In this document: in pieces, positions 11,500 through 22,700 of the stretch
Position numbering within the stretch: the first letter of the stretch is position 1
How the letters are laid out: each line of letters begins with the position of its first letter
Assembly (NCBI GenBank): GCA_963585895.1
Contig: OY757904.1
Span: 86,110,543-86,174,542, forward strand
DNA: 64,000 nt
From: Sepioteuthis lessoniana
Taxonomy: Eukaryota > Mollusca > Cephalopoda > Myopsida > Loliginidae
Direction: 5' to 3'
Notes under the pieces: model-generated
Database searches by the model: none
Seen by the model: only the letters and a program-made list of their open reading frames with translations
What the model was told of the DNA's origin: nothing
Made by a program: the position numbers and the translations under genes

Positions 11500-12955
11500 A
11501 CAAAGAAAATAAATTTCTTCTTGGACAAAGATAACAATAGTGAATTAAACGCATTCTTTGAGAAGCTCTAGAGCATTAGCCTAAAAGAAAAAAAGCTACA
11601 CATAACCTCTCACCCAAACAAAGACAAGCCTTAAAATATACAAATAAACAACGACATAATTCAAAGCCGAGAAGGAAAGAGCCTCGGTCATTTCACATAA
11701 AAAACATTACAGAACAAAATTCAGAGAAATACAAAGGGATAAAACCAACTATAGATTAATTAATTCAAACATAGATATTGATATCATCCCAAAAATGACA
11801 AAATTCTGTACAATACACATCGAAGCATTAACTAAAAGTAAGACTTCTAAACTCGATACATCCCCAAAACTACCTATTTTTACGGATGACCAAAAATTCA
11901 CTAGTCTATAAAAAGATTCTAGAGAATAAAAATAGCTATAAATGCACAAAGATCTGAATACATAGAAATTTCAAACCACAGTAACCTATAGAAGCAGGCC
12001 CATCATGCCCCACCAACAGACTCAGCAAATTAATAGATATTATACAATCATTCTTTGAGGAGATAAAAGGCTACATTAGAGATGACATCTACTTTTTAAA
12101 CTGTTCACCACAAAAAAAACCCCCAAAAAAACTGCTTTCCAAATATTCATGGTTACATTTAACGTCACAAACCAATATAGTAATATCCTCCACGAATTAG
12201 GAAAACATGCCTCCTCGTTTTGGATTGAAAAATACGTAGAAGCATTACACTCAAGATTTAACAAAAAAAATTATCGCTGATGGTATAGAGCTAATCCTAA
12301 ACAATAAATCTTTCCAATTCAACAACATGAATTACATCCAAACCCTAAGAACAGCTATAGGAACTAAAATGGTACCAACTTATGCCCGCCAAACCTTACG
12401 ATACTTAGAAAAAGTCTATATGAAATCATAATGAAAAAATGCAACAATAATATAATAACAGAATTTATTAGATTATGGGAAAATACTTGGATGGCTGTTT
12501 CATATTTTAGAAATGCTCATGGGGTAACATTAACGATTTACGTAACTTACTCCAAAACCTTCACCCTAAAATAAGATTTACCAGAGAATTCAACTTTTAA
12601 GAACTACCATTTTTAGACATCCTCATTAAAAACCAAAATGGTCAAATTACTACTGACATTTACCACAGATCCACAGACACACAACAATACATTTTTTTAA
12701 AAAGTCATCCCCCTTGACTGCATAACATTCATCACTTACTTAGGATCAGCACAATTGTCGTTAACAAAAAATTCCGACAAACTAGCCTTGAAGAATTAGG
12801 CGTCACCCTCCATCAGAGGAGATATCTTGCAGCAAAAATAAATAAGGAATTCGAATTAGAAGAACAAATAGCATTTAAAGACCCATGACACCTAAAACCT
12901 AAAACATAACAACGAACAATCCTTGGTATATGTCTCAATATTCAACAATAACAAT
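11500..12955 (+). mobile_element. Penelope-like element PLE-1, 5' part
   Basis: Plus-strand frames spell PLE reverse transcriptase blocks in order. PIEAGPSCPTNRLSKLIDI occurs near 11985-12045. Then come VTFNVTNQYSNILHELGKHA near 12160 and FWIEKYVEALHSRFNKK near 12220. IIADGIELILNN and a segment like NYIQTLRTAIGTKMVPTYAR follow near 12270-12395. LHPKIRFTREFN and ELPFLDILIKNQNG occur near 12560-12645, and TDIYHRSTDTQQYIF near 12655-12700. EFIRLW appears to run straight into ENTWM near 12460-12490, so the expected catalytic Y-x-D-D segment looks deleted. Stops and frameshifts are frequent. The element is interrupted at 12955/12956 by Gypsy-1 and resumes at 16639. Confidence 0.85.
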
Positions 12956-13063
12956 TGTTACGGCCACCGGCCACGGTAGGATTATAATGCAAGGACTACT
13001 ATGAGAATTGTTTGTCCGGTTCAGAATTCCCCACGTATTCATTCATATCACGTCGCCGTAACA
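12956..13063 (+). repeat. Gypsy-1 5' LTR, internally deleted
   Basis: The left 53 bp match 15747-15799 with one mismatch, and the right ~49 bp match 16590-16638 with three. About 792 bp present in the 3' LTR are absent. The junction falls at GAATTG near 13005-13010, where a 2-bp AT is shared by both sides, which suggests a microhomology deletion. Identical length at insertion is the rule for LTRs, so the deletion came afterwards or by recombination. Confidence 0.9.
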
Positions 13064-13081
13064 TGGGACCTCGTCCGGGAA
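13064..13081 (+). other. Gypsy-1 primer-binding site
   Basis: TGGGACCTCGTCCGGGAA begins immediately after the LTR end CCGTAACA. TGG complements the CCA of a tRNA 3' end, and position and length fit reverse-transcription priming. The donor tRNA was not determined. Confidence 0.75.
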
Positions 13082-13229
13082 ATTTTTAATTTTTTGAAAA
13101 AATTAAAAAAAAAAAAAATTAAAAAGGACTAAAAATAAGTGTGAGAAATCTCCGGGCTTCTAGACAACGAACACATCACACAGAGGGGGCTCGTTAGCCA
13201 GAAAAAAAAATCCATAAAATTAAACGAGA

Positions 13230-14245
13230 ATGGACGGAATAGAGGACTTCCTGAGAGAACCGGCGTTGGGGAAATTAGAAGCAATGAGAAAGAGTTCACT
13301 GCTAGAAATAGGTGAAAAACTTGAACTGGAAACCAGAAAAGCGATGAGAAAAGAAAAATTAGTTAGAATCATCTCAGAGCACATGGTGGACGAACAAATA
13401 TTTGAAGCGGAGATACTGGACAGGTTACCAGCCGAATCGACCAACCTCACAGCAGAACAAATTGAACTAGAAAAATATAAGCTACAAGCCAGACTAGAAC
13501 TGGAAAAAGCGAAAATGGAGCAAGAAATTAGATTACGGGAAACTAGGCTAACAGAGATAAGGCAAGAACCAGACCGCAAAGGTTTTGACTTGGCGAAACA
13601 AGTCAGGCTAGTGCCAAAATTTGTAGAGGCTAATATAGACGAATATTTTCCTCACTTCGAAATAACTGCGACAAACATGAAATGGCCACGAGAAAGTTGG
13701 GCTATGCTCTTACAGACCGCCCTCACAGGAAAGGCACAAAAAGCATATACCACATTGTCAGCAGAAGACTGTAAAAACTACGATACAGTCAAAAAGACAA
13801 TATTACAAAGCTTCGAATTGGTGCCGGAGGCATATCGACAGAAGTTCCGAAACCAAAGAAATTTGTCAAAGAAAAAGAGCGACTAATGAACAAGTGGTAT
13901 GCTGCAAAAATGATAGGAGAGGATGTGGAAAAGTTGAAGCAACTCATCTTAATTGAGGAAATATCAAATTGGGTGCCAAGGGAAATGAGAAACTACCTAA
14001 ATGAAAGGAAGATAAACTCAGGCAGCGAACTAGCGATGCGAGCAGACGAATACGTGATAACACGTAAAAGGAACAAAAGCAAGCCTAAAATGGAAAGTCG
14101 AGTGAGCAAACCACCAGAACCTATCATAGGGAAAGATAGCATGGTGAATACTCGGGTGACACCCCCAAAGAAGGGGAACCATATCAGATGTTTCAGATGT
14201 GGCCAGGCGGGTCACATAGCAATAAAATGCAAACTGGGACGCTGA
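13230..14245 (+). pseudogene. Gypsy-1 Gag with CCHC zinc knuckle, frameshifted
   Basis: The N-terminal part (13230-13886) is acidic and basic with predicted helical stretches such as LEIGEKLELETRKAMRKEK and a coiled-coil-like run near residues 85-120. It continues into a capsid-type region (ATNMKWPRESWAMLLQTALT). Frame is lost near 13855, after which the downstream frame (13886-14245) carries NKWYAAKMIGEDVEKLKQL and a zinc knuckle CFRCGQAGHIAIKC at 14189-14230 (C-x2-C-x4-H-x4-C). In the family this protein packages the RNA in a virus-like particle. The two open frames overlap at TAATGA, but the homologous reading runs back across that point, so a frameshift is likelier than two genes. Confidence 0.88.
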
Positions 14246-14284
14246 CCCGAAACGAATAAAGCTGGAGAGTCTAAGCCACAGGGA

Positions 14285-14578
14285 ATGGTTTCAACGACCC
14301 TAGCTAATGAGATATATCGACCCTTCACAAGAAAGGGAAATATTAAAGACGGGAAAGGAAATAACATCCCTGTAACTATATTGAGAGACACTGGTTCGAC
14401 CCAATCCTTAATACTAGAGAGAAAATTACCGCGAGGTCAACCGCTAGGATTTACAACAATTAAAGGAATAGGAGGAAAGGCTCTGAAAGTATCCCGGAGG
14501 AAAGTGAAATTGACGACAGGGAAAATTAGCAGAGAAATAATAGTGGGGGTAGTGAAGACTCTACCTACAAAAAAATAG
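14285..14578 (+). pseudogene. Gypsy-1 aspartic protease fragment
   Basis: An open frame of 97 codons carries ILRDTGSTQSLILE. The active-site D-T-G triplet is at 14387-14395. A downstream IKGIGGKALKVSRRKVKL segment fits the flap and second half of a retropepsin. The domain normally continues into reverse transcriptase, but here the frame ends and no RT motif follows before the integrase. The pol polyprotein is therefore broken after the protease. Confidence 0.8.
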
Positions 14579-14715
14579 ACCTCCTACTCGGAAATGAAGC
14601 GAAAATCGAATTCGCACAACAAGGCAAAAATTGTAAAAGCGAGGAGAAAGGCCAGAAGGCAAATCCATATAACCTACGCAGAAAAAAACGGGACGAAACG
14701 GGAGAAAATATTCCG

Positions 14716-15372
14716 ATGGTAAATAAGACTTGTGGTGAAGAACTGAAGCGAGCTCAAAAAAATGATGAGAGCTTAAGAAAGTTATATAAGCAAGTGGACA
14801 AACCCATAACCATCAAAGAGAGACCGTTCGAGCGAGTAATAATGGACTGTATAGGCCCTTTACCGAAAACGAAGTCGGGAAATCGGTACTTATTGACAAT
14901 AATGTGCGCAAGTTCTAGGTTCCCAGAGGCCATCCCTCTGCGAGCCATGTCAACGAAAAAAGTGGCCGAATCAATGACAATTTTTTTTGTAAAAGTAGGA
15001 CTCCCTAAGGTTATCCAAACTGACAGAAGAACAAACTTCATGTCTAACTTGTTTAAGAGAGTAATTGGACAGCTAGGAGCGAAGCATGTTATATCAAGCC
15101 CCTATCACCCGCAGTCACAGAGTGCCTTAGAACGATTTCATGCAACTTTAAAAAGCACGCTAAGAGCTCACTGTACTGAGAGACAGAATGACTGGGATAA
15201 AGAATTACCGTTCATAATCCTCGCTATCAGGGACTCTGTTCAAGAAGCGTTGGGTTATAGCCCATTCGAATTAGCCTACGGGTATGAGTTGAGAAATCCC
15301 CTGAAAATAGCAAAGGAACAGTGGGAAAACCCTAGAACAGAAACTGTGGCAAATTATGTCGGAAATCTATAG
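14716..15372 (+). CDS. Gypsy-1 integrase catalytic core, partial
   Basis: A single open frame of 218 codons. The first catalytic Asp lies in MDCIGPLPK (14845-14847), the second in QTDRRTNF (15022-15024) and the Glu in SALERFH (15130-15132). The spacing is 58 residues between the Asps and 35 between Asp and Glu, which fits the D,D35E pattern. The usual DRGTNF reads DRRTNF. The N-terminal HHCC zinc finger is missing and the frame stops at 15370-15372, with C-terminal homology continuing a little beyond in the same region (YDQRSKGRQFCKGKKV). It would join element DNA to the target in the family, but as a fragment without RT it is unlikely to work alone. Confidence 0.88.
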   Translation: MVNKTCGEELKRAQKNDESLRKLYKQVDKPITIKERPFERVIMDCIGPLPKTKSGNRYLLTIMCASSRFPEAIPLRAMSTKKVAESMTIFFVKVGLPKVIQTDRRTNFMSNLFKRVIGQLGAKHVISSPYHPQSQSALERFHATLKSTLRAHCTERQNDWDKELPFIILAIRDSVQEALGYSPFELAYGYELRNPLKIAKEQWENPRTETVANYVGNL

Positions 15373-15734
15373 AAGAGATTGGAATCTGCTAGAAAAACAG
15401 TAGAAAACCATATGAGTAAATCTCAAGAGAAAATGCGAAGGAATTATGACCAGAGGTCTAAGGGCAGACAATTTTGCAAGGGCAAGAAAGTTATGACCCT
15501 TTTACCAACAAGGAAATCTCCCTTCGACATGAAACAAGAATAGGTGGCGGCAAAACTGATATCTTATAGCCGATACTCTTTCAAGATGCCAAGAAGTTGA
15601 CTAACTAAGCGAGGCTCAAGCCTATATTTGTAACGCTCAGCAAGAACTGGTTTACTCAGGGAAGTAAACATGGATCCCTCCTGAAATCTAGAGGCTAGAT
15701 TTAAAAGAAAAATAGACCCATTTTTCTTTTCTTT

Positions 15735-15746
15735 GATGGAAGGGGG
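15735..15746 (+). other. Gypsy-1 polypurine tract
   Basis: GATGGAAGGGGG lies directly against the 3' LTR start TGTTACGG. Position and purine content fit the primer site for plus-strand DNA synthesis. Confidence 0.8.
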
Positions 15747-16638
15747 TGTTACGGCCACCGGCCACGGTAGGATTATAATGCAAGGACTACTATGGGAATC
15801 GGAAGTGGGGGCAGGCGATTGGCGAGTCTTCGAGCCCTAGCAACAGTGGAAGAAGTAGCCGAGAAGGGGCAAAGGTCTTGACCCAGATAAGGAGAAGACA
15901 TGCCATTGGTCGAGGCAGGGAGGGCGCTTTACCGCCAAAAAGAAACGAAACCCAAAAAAGTCAGTTTCGAGCTTCGCCAAGGAAGAGAAAGGTCGCCTTT
16001 TCACGGGGTCCGGTGAAAGGGGAAATTCGGCCAATAGAAGCCGTGGCTCTGTTGAGTAAGAACTTGAGGCTCAACGCAAAAGAAAAGGAAAACAAAAACT
16101 GGTGCCTTGCAACTCGTTAATAGGAGATTAACGAATATAAGAAAAAAAGAAAAAAAATTAACAAAAGAAAGGAAAGATAAAAAAAAAGGTTAGTCAAAAT
16201 TTTTATCAAGAATAATATACGTAACCTAAATAAAGGTCCGTATCAAGACTATTCCAAAGAGACATTTTTGAGGCTGTTCATCAGCAGCTAGTTTCGGTGG
16301 AAAACCTATTTGTTTAAAATTTGTATATCCATAAAGACGAAGAGGAGAGACTCTTGTTCTTCGGTGAAAGAAGAAGAAAAATACAAAGAAAAAGAAATAC
16401 TTTGTCTTATTGGAAGGACCTAGTCAGATACTATTGGGAGCGACTTGTCCTCCACATTGCTGTATATTTTTTTGTTGTATTCGTTTTGCTCTTTGTTTGT
16501 CTGTTGTCACAGTTGTGCTTTCTTTTAAATGAAAAAAATGTATGAATGATACATATATAAAGAAAAGGAGAAAACCAACTACGCGTTATATTGTTTGTCC
16601 GGTTCAGAATTCCCCACGTGTTCATTCATAACACGCCG
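15747..16638 (+). repeat. Gypsy-1 3' LTR
   Basis: About 892 bp from TGTTACGG to CACGCCG. It matches the 5' LTR at both ends, with about 4 mismatches in 100 shared positions. The terminal CCGTAACA seen at the 5' LTR is missing here, so the right boundary is worn. It contains A-rich tracts and small open frames with no recognisable protein. This copy preserves the full LTR length that the 5' copy has lost. Confidence 0.88.
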
Positions 16639-17235
16639 ACCTCTTTAACCTTCAAACCTTCATTCGTCCGTGGTCTTAGTAACCCACAAATAGGACATCG
16701 TCCATATCTCGAAAAATTAAAAATACGGGTGGAAACCCGTAACACAATCCAGAACTATTTCCAGAAATATCAAAAAATCTAAAACAAAAATGAGTTATGA
16801 GACAAAATTTTTTAAAAATCATTAAAAGGAAACGACAATCAATAAACTAAAAACACTCACTAACTTCATCTAAATTTGGGGAGTATACAATGTATGGAGT
16901 TTCAAAATATCAAAAAGATGTAGATTATGTGATATAATCTCAGAAGAAAAATTTTATACCTTCGAAAACCCCCAAAACAAATTTATGATAAATAGAAATT
17001 TAAGCTGCTTTTCAAAAAAACTAGTTTACTTAAAAGAATGTTCCAACTGTAAATTGGTATACATAGGTTACAATAAAATACTCAACAATGGAATCTCTTT
17101 ATATAAAAGCAACATTAAATTACCAGAAATGCGTCAAAATTCCTATACAAATGCAGCAAATGATACTCTAAAAACTGCCAATATACCAGACTGGTGATTA
17201 CTCGTTACTCCGAATAAAAAAAACTTCAACGATTA
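16639..17235 (+). mobile_element. Penelope-like element PLE-1, 3' part with GIY-YIG domain
   Basis: After the Gypsy-1 3' LTR the plus strand resumes PLE coding: SLTFKPSFVRGLSNPQIGHR near 16650-16710, ENPQNKFMINRNLSCFS-like sequence near 16965-17015, and the endonuclease signature LKECSNCKLVYIGYNKILNN at 17030-17090 (a Cys pair followed by VYIG). In the family this GIY-YIG nuclease nicks target DNA for priming. Stops and frameshifts separate the segments. The right end is not sharply defined; sequence loses PLE character near 17235. Confidence 0.8.
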
Positions 17236-17639
17236 AACTTTATCGATTAAATAGAGCCTAACCACACGCACATACAGAGAGAGAGGGAGATAGAGAGGGG
17301 GGAGAGAGAGAGAGAGAAATACTGACACACATACATAAATAAACAAACAAATAAGCAAACAAACATATACACACAGAGATTAGATTAAAATATATCTACA
17401 TGTGGAGTTAAATACAAGGTCATACACATTAACCTAAACCCATGCCATTGAAGAACATATGTGTATATAGGTTTAAATTCATATATACATACACACACAC
17501 ACACACACACACAGAGGGAGATAGATCGAGAAAGATAGATATATGTATAAGTACCTAATGGGTCAGAAGAAATCTACCAATGTTTCACCTTTCCGGATCA
17601 TCAGGATGAAGTTGACCAAAGAGGATAGGGAAAACTACA
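17236..17639. other. microsatellite-rich spacer
   Basis: Holds a (GA)n-rich tract at 17275-17318 and (CA)n at 17489-17514. Nothing else recognised. Confidence 0.6.
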
Positions 17640-18075
17640 TTTTAATAAGACGGGATTTCTTCCAAGAAGCTGTTGTGACAACATGGACGCCGACAAAAGT
17701 AAAAAGTTAAACAGGAATTGCACAAGAATACTATGCGTTAAAATGAACAATTCCTGGAGGTAACAGCTCACGAAACAACAGCTATACGGCCACTTGATTC
17801 CCATCTATAAAATAATCTAAGTAAGACGAACAAGACATGCGTGACATTGCTGGAAAAGCAAGGGCGGACTCATAAGTGACATTCTCCTATGGACCTCTTC
17901 TCATGGACGTTCCAGTGTTGGCCTACCAGCAAGAAATTACCTACAACAGCTCTGTGGGGACACAGGATGTAGTTTGGAAGACCAAACGAGAGCGATGGAT
18001 GATAGGGACGGATGGGATGAGAAAATCAGGGAAATCCCTGCTAGCAGTGCGATTTGATGCTGATGATTTACATCA
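17640..18075 (+). mobile_element. LINE-A 3' end (non-LTR retrotransposon)
   Basis: Plus-strand frames match the C-terminal part of the LINE-A protein at 40297-41960. The pieces are RRDFFQEAVV and NCTRILCVKMNNSWR, then LTKQQLYGHLIPI and RRTRHA*HCWKSKGGLISDI. LLWTSSHGRSSVGLPARNYL and QQLCGDTGCSLEDQTRAMDD follow, then RDGW. The 3' end is a short GATGAT tail near 18058-18070. It is truncated at the 5' side and broken by stops. It meets the tail of the minus-strand LINE-B copy at 18097 end to end. Confidence 0.8.
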
Positions 18076-18096
18076 TTATTGTTATCATTACTTTCT

Positions 18097-18735
18097 CTTT
18101 TGAGAGTTTTTCACACCAGGGTTAGCTGATAGTTTTTCATTGTCGTCAGAATGACAGCAAGTCTCCTCAATTCTCCAGGACTCTATCTCAAAAATACTGT
18201 GGTTTGGATGGTCTCCACACGTCCTTTTATTACTAAGTCTTCCAGTCCCTTTACCAAGCCTTTGGTGACTGTACCGAGCGTGCCAATCACAAATGGTATC
18301 AACTTCACTTTCATGTTCCATAGTTTTTTCAGTTCTCTAGTAAATTCTAGGTTCTTATCTCTCTTTTCGTTTTTTTTTTTTCAGTTTTACCCTGTGGTCA
18401 GCCGAAACGGCAAATCCCCTATTCGGCAGGTTTTCTTTTGTACTTCTTTTAATAATACTAGGTCTGGTCGTTAGGCCGATATTAGGCGATCCGTTTGTAT
18501 CTCAAAATCCTAGAGAAGAGTGTGTCTCATTTTCCAGGACGGATTCTGGGTTGTGTATATAACGTTTGTTCAAATAATCAAATTGAAGTTTCTTGCACAA
18601 TTCCCAGGGGACCACCCTCCCTGCTCAGTCGTGTCTAGTCTTATACTTTTTTTGCGCTAACTTACAGTATTCACTTATTATGTGATTGATCGTTTGGTCT
18701 TTATCACCACATAACCAACATTTGTTATTTTGTTG
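18097..18735 (-). mobile_element. LINE-B 3' end, copy 1
   Basis: On the minus strand it reads ELKKLWNMKV-like, ETIQTTVFLRE-like and DLLSF-like motifs shared with copies 2-5. Further upstream (18725-18655) it has NKCWLCGDKDQTINHIISEY, then CKLAQKK, a Cys/His cluster typical of the C-terminus of non-LTR retrotransposon reverse transcriptases. The start of the plus-strand block, GAGTTTTTCACACCAG, is the shared 3' UTR. Several frameshifts are present. It is 5' truncated where copy 2 begins. Confidence 0.82.
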
Positions 18736-19111
18736 CTTCTTCTTCTTCTTCTTCTTCTTCGAGTTTTTCACATCAGCGTTAGCTGATGATCTTTCACTGG
18801 AGATTGAGTGATAGCAAGTCTCCTCAAGTCTCGAGGGCTCTTCTCAGTATTCTGGCCGTTTTCAATAATGGTCTCCACTCGGCCGTTTTGAATGGTCTCC
18901 ACTCGGCCACCAACTTCCAAATCCTCTAGGCCCTTTAATAATCATTTAGTTATCGTGACAAAAGCACCAATCATAATTGGTATAATTGTCACCTTCATGT
19001 TCCATAATTTTTTCAATTCTCTAGCAAGGTCGAGGTACTTATCTCTCTTTTCACATTCTTTCAGTTTTATTCTGTGGTCAGCCGGGACAGCAAAGTCGAC
19101 AATTTTGCAGG

Positions 19112-19112
<1 letters not shown>
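18736..19112 (-). mobile_element. LINE-B 3' end, copy 2, with (GAA)n tail
   Basis: The tail is (TTC)n on the plus strand at 18736-18760. The body follows with the shared 3' UTR and on the minus strand reads KCEKRDKYLDLARELKKLW-like, IIPIMIGAFVTITK and DFAVPADHRIKLKE. A short partial duplication of GGTCTCCACTCGGCC occurs near 18868-18907. The body stops exactly where the (ATT)n tail of copy 3 starts. Confidence 0.85.
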
Positions 19113-19185
<73 letters not shown>

Positions 19186-19775
19186 CTTGAGTTTTTCACC
19201 TCGGCATTAGCTGATGGTCTTTCACTAGAGTTTGAGTAGCAACATGTCTCCTCAAGTCTCCAGGACTCTTCTCAGTATTCTGGCCGATCTCAATAATGCA
19301 GTAGTTTGGATGGTCTCCACTCGTCCTCTTCTTTTCAAGTCCTCCATTCTCTTTATTATTCCTTTGGTGAGCACCAATTACAATTGGTATAAACATCACT
19401 TTCATGTTCCACAGTTTTTTCAATTCCCTAACAAGGTCGTGGTATTTATCCTTTTCTCTTTCTTTTAATTTTAATGTGGTGAGCCGGGACAACAATGTCC
19501 ACAAATTTTCAAGTTCTCTTTTTTGTTGTTGATTATCATAAGGTCTGGTCATGTAGCCGAGATTTAGAGATCCGTTGGTATGTCAACATCCCAGAGGATT
19601 TTGTGTGTCATTCTCCAAGACTGATGTTGGGTTGTGCATTTACAATTTGTTCGTATGGTCAAATTTCAATTTCTTGCACAATTCCCAGTGGATTACTTTT
19701 CCCTTCTAGTCGTGTTTAGTCTCTTTCTGCGCTAATTTGCAGCATTCACTTATGTGATTGATAGGTTATTATTAT
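19113..19775 (-). mobile_element. LINE-B 3' end, copy 3, with (AAT)n tail
   Basis: The tail is (ATT)n on the plus strand at 19113-19184, about 24 units. On the minus strand the body reads KEREKDKYHDLVRELKKLWN, then MKVMFIPIVIGA, followed by worn versions of the shared LINE-B blocks. After 19740 the sequence runs into another short (ATT)n at 19767-19805. The copy is frameshifted and 5' truncated. Confidence 0.83.
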
Positions 19776-22700
19776 TGATAGGTTGTTATTATTATTATTA
19801 TTATCATTTATAATTTTTACGTTATTACTTTTAACATGAAACCCCTAATAATTATTTGTCTATTTATCTACTGTTTTGCCTATCTGCAGAAAGCAATGTC
19901 TGAAAACATAACCATAATATAAAGTTACGCATGTAAATAAGTACATGCACAACAAAATACAGACTTAATATGCACAGTACAAAATACATTAGCATGCTGC
20001 AATCCACTAACTGGCATGAACAAGAACTCATAAATCTACACACATTCGTTTCCTATTTCTCACTAATTTGCAATCTTTTTATATGTATGAATTTATATTC
20101 GCTTTCTGACTTGTTGCTCGGTGCATTTGTAACAAAGAAAGCAAAATGGTTACACTTCTAATTCTGAGCATATTAACTCCACCACTTTATTTCCGTCACT
20201 AAGAACCATATCACATCGCTTGAGCGCCTCCATTGCAACCTTTGTCCTCCACAGAAAAAAAGTCTAGCGACATTGAGACGTAAATAATTTAAGAGATCGA
20301 TCATTTCTATTCTCCTTTGCAACTTGATCATTCATCAAGTATTGATGAGCTTCGTCCTGCAATCGTCCGAGGTAAAGATGATCCCTTGCTTTCCACGACG
20401 GCTTCGTTATTAATTATGAATAAGATTCCAATTGTTATATTTGAGGGGGTCTACGTTAGGTTCCACATGCGCTGCCTGTTCGATAATTGATGCCTATTGT
20501 TCTGCCGTGTGGAATTAAACGGACAACAGATAGAGTAAAACGTGTAGCGGAAGCTTTTTTTGTTTGTTAAATAAATGGAGTAAGGCTGTTTGAAGCTGCG
20601 TTATACATTTTGCCTTTTCTATACGTCTATAATATGACTGTGCTGAACTGTTTTCTCTTTCTTTTCTTTGTCTATCATTTTGCCTTTATTTGTTACAGTT
20701 AAGGCAAATCTCTTATACTCAACGCATTAATCGGCATAAAAACGAGTTCAAATGAGAAGTCATGGAAATGATAACAGGTATTTTATCTTTTATTATAATG
20801 ACTAAAGAGTCTCTGAAGAGTTGAGTCTCTCCCCCTTCCCCCCCCTCTCTCTCTCTCTCTCTCATAGAGATAAATGTAATTATACATTAGAATATTTCGC
20901 ATAAGCAAAAAATATTTTCTTACAATGGATTTCTGAGGCGCTTTTGAATGAGTGCTTCCTGTTTATTCTGTAGAATAAATCAGCTGTAGCGAATTATATT
21001 TCTAGGGACTCAGTGAACTGTTATCTCATTTACAATGTCCACTATTTGCTTCAAATAAGACAAAAAATTCATACTTTTAGCATTTCCCAGTTTTTGACAC
21101 TTTAAACTCAATTGCCGGTTTACAGGCTAACATATATTGTAATTTTTCAAACAGATTGTAAGGTAAATTCTCAACTAAGAAGCGAATATTTATTGCATCT
21201 TGATCTTCAGTCTATATAGGGTACCTGGAGAGAATATCACTTGATGTTTTATACTTCTAGCTTCGTGTCACAAATAAGATTAATAAATAACAGTATTTTT
21301 TTAGAATATTAATTGAAAGGCTTCCAACCTCAGGAACGAAACTCAAATTTCAATGGTCAATGTTCATGCAATGCTGTTGCTATTCTATCAGTTGTACCAA
21401 TATCTGATTAAAAAATGATTTATTTTTTATTTTAGATAAATATTTAATTAAGTGGAGAAAAAATAAAAAAACCTTTAGCAACAGGACGCATGTTAATTAT
21501 GGAACTGATTGGTATTTTTTGATACGTCAACTACTTTCCATAATGTATGTAGAATTGCACAACTCCCCTACACTTGTATAGATATTGAATAAACATCAAT
21601 TATTATCACCGTTACGTAACATGTTACCCAAGAAGGTGTATTGTGAAAGTTAGACTTTTTAAATGAATCAATTTTGGGTCCAATCGATTGGATTTGTATC
21701 GATTTTCCATAAAAAACACCATTCACGTTAAATTCTGGCGGTATATATGATAAATACAAGATAATTTTGTTTATTTGGAAACTCACAGTTCAATCACAAA
21801 CATTCTATGGATAAAATGACAACGCTTATTAATCTTCGGATTACACAAAATATAAAGTTTATGGAATATGCATTGTTAACGGTCGAATGAGGTACAATCC
21901 ATTGGACACATTGCTAGTTGCAAGTGCAATTAATTCGTGTGCACATCATTTGTACCTTATTTGTCTGAAATTGATTCTGGCCTATGAATAATATAGTAAG
22001 GTGTTGACTTTTGGATGAAGAACATATTGAATTTGCAGTTATGATATTTAATTGCGAATTCAATTGCTATTCAAATTTTATAACTGCACTCTTTTTTACG
22101 AGGACATCGAGGGCGCGTTTGGATTAGTTCGCCCCTGTAAATGTGTACGGGTAACATCTTTATTGTATAATTCGGCGGGAAAGCCAATACATCGTGCATT
22201 TGTGATAAAAGCGGCGACTTTGATACATATATAGCTTAATATATTTAGAAGAAATCAGGGTAATGAGGTATTGCGATTTGAAATTCTGCAGTTGTTTTCC
22301 AAAATGGCTGCCAGTGGTTATCAGCTTACAACATTTTGTCCACTCTCATGCTGCTGTTTTCATGTTTTCAGCGTCACAAATACTTACAAGTTAAACTGAA
22401 AACTATAACTTATTAAAATATAAAGCAGTAATAAATAAAGGAGAACTCTACGAAACAGTAAATAGAGTCAACATGCTATTGTGACAACTTTATTAAACCA
22501 TAGCAGTTGCAAGTACAATTTGACTGTTTTGTGCTCAATTTCACTGTGAATTTTATGAGTTCCGGTGCAGGGCATTTGAAGTCGAAGGATTAGTATCAAA
22601 TAAATTTTGTAAATATTCATCTTAAAAGATTGAAAAATAAAAGTTTTGTTCTCAAAATTCATAAATTGTTATATATTTCGTAAATAGAAGTTGAGATTGA

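Larger units (their letters stand above)
12956..16638 (+). mobile_element. Gypsy-1: Ty3/Gypsy LTR retrotransposon, internally deleted
   Basis: The order is 5' LTR, primer-binding site, gag with zinc knuckle, protease, integrase core, polypurine tract and 3' LTR, all on the plus strand. The LTR starts TGTTACGG and ends CCGTAACA, a perfect 8-bp inverted repeat, with the 3' copy lacking the last eight bases. The reverse transcriptase, RNase H and the integrase zinc-binding region are missing between about 14580 and 14800. The element sits inside PLE-1. No clear target-site duplication was seen, which fits the worn right end. It could move only with proteins supplied from elsewhere. Confidence 0.93.

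Noticed and set aside
22100..22240. GC-richer segment with a 60-codon open frame
   Set aside because: No domain, no repeat partner and no clear RNA structure.
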